Shown in pieces: positions 6,106 to 6,287 of a DNA stretch of 6,287 nt. The position numbers and the translations under genes were made by a program. Position 1 is the first letter of the stretch. Every line of letters begins with the position of its first letter. Origin of the DNA: an uncultured Parabacteroides sp. (GTDB lineage Bacteria > Bacteroidota > Bacteroidia > Bacteroidales > Tannerellaceae); contig CAAGLQ010000203.1 in assembly GCA_900770835.1 (NCBI GenBank), positions 1 through 6,287 of the forward strand, given 5' to 3'. The notes under the pieces were generated by a model. It was not told the origin of the DNA, searched no databases, and saw nothing but the letters and a program-made list of their open reading frames with translations.

Positions 6106-6287
6106 ACGCTTCCTCCCTTGGCCAATTTATTCAATAATTCCGTATAGAGCTTACGCTGATATTTTCCGTTGCCTTCGGTGAAACTTTGGTTATGCCAAAG
6201 CAATACCAACTCTCCTCCCACGTGGCGAACCTGTTCCAATAGGCTGAGGCAATAAGTGTACGCCTGCTCGTAGGTCAATCCCATGTA
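6102..6287 (-). CDS. Polysaccharide deacetylase-like protein, C-terminal part (5' end outside window)
   Basis: The last 61 residues and TGA stop (6104-6102) of a gene that enters from the right edge; the frame is open through 6287, and the Met codon at 6284 is internal (it reads Tyr-Met-Gly-Leu-Thr). The segment YMGLTYEQAYTYCLSLLEQV followed by GGELVLLWHNQSF resembles the end of Bacteroidota proteins annotated as polysaccharide deacetylase / DUF7033. In these, a helix 'YMGLT-EEA...' leads to a strand with the LLWHN motif near the NodB-fold active site. The role would be removal of N-acetyl or related groups from a glycan, inferred from family resemblance on a short piece. The metal-binding Asp-His-His residues lie outside the window. 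Its stop overlaps the next start (ATGA), so it is the operon's upstream gene here. Confidence 0.65.
   Translation of the reverse strand, partial: YMGLTYEQAYTYCLSLLEQVRHVGGELVLLWHNQSFTEGNGKYQRKLYTELLNKLAKGGSV

Overview
The window looks like Bacteroidota DNA, most probably an oral or gut Bacteroidales. Three things point there. A TAnnTTTG-type -7 promoter element precedes the epimerase gene, and there are no Shine-Dalgarno sequences ahead of the starts. An exported six-bladed-propeller-like protein and the remnant of a PDDEXK_2/Rpn-type nuclease are both common in that phylum. The minus-strand glycosyltransferase pair plus deacetylase-like gene resembles Bacteroidales surface-glycan loci. The 41-bp tandem repeat reminds me of Tannerella genomes, but that is recollection and was not tested.

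Layout, left to right. Positions 1-519 (+) hold the 3' end of a metallo-beta-lactamase-fold hydrolase gene. Positions 520-1281 contain no intact gene. They hold a promoter-like repeat (533-566), a strong hairpin terminator (588-643), an array of eight 41-bp repeats (675-1002) bracketed by a 9-bp direct repeat, a minus-strand remnant of a PDDEXK_2-family nuclease (about 1015-1209), and a second copy of the promoter-like repeat that probably drives the next gene. Positions 1282-2427 (+) encode a non-hydrolysing UDP-GlcNAc 2-epimerase (WecB/MnaA). Positions 2515-3567 (+) encode an exported, probably membrane-anchored, propeller-like protein of unknown function. After a 164-bp convergent intergenic gap, a tightly overlapping minus-strand operon runs leftward from the right edge: the C-terminal end of a polysaccharide-deacetylase-like protein (6287-6102), then two GT-B glycosyltransferases (6105-4855 and 4862-3732).

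The epimerase would supply UDP-ManNAc, and the two glycosyltransferases plus the deacetylase-like protein would assemble or modify a glycan. The right two thirds is therefore plausibly part of a surface polysaccharide or protein-glycan locus, although the two halves are on opposite strands and need not be co-regulated. The least explained part is the 533-1250 segment: a repeat array with variable hairpin arms, bracketed by short direct repeats and placed between two copies of one promoter-like element.
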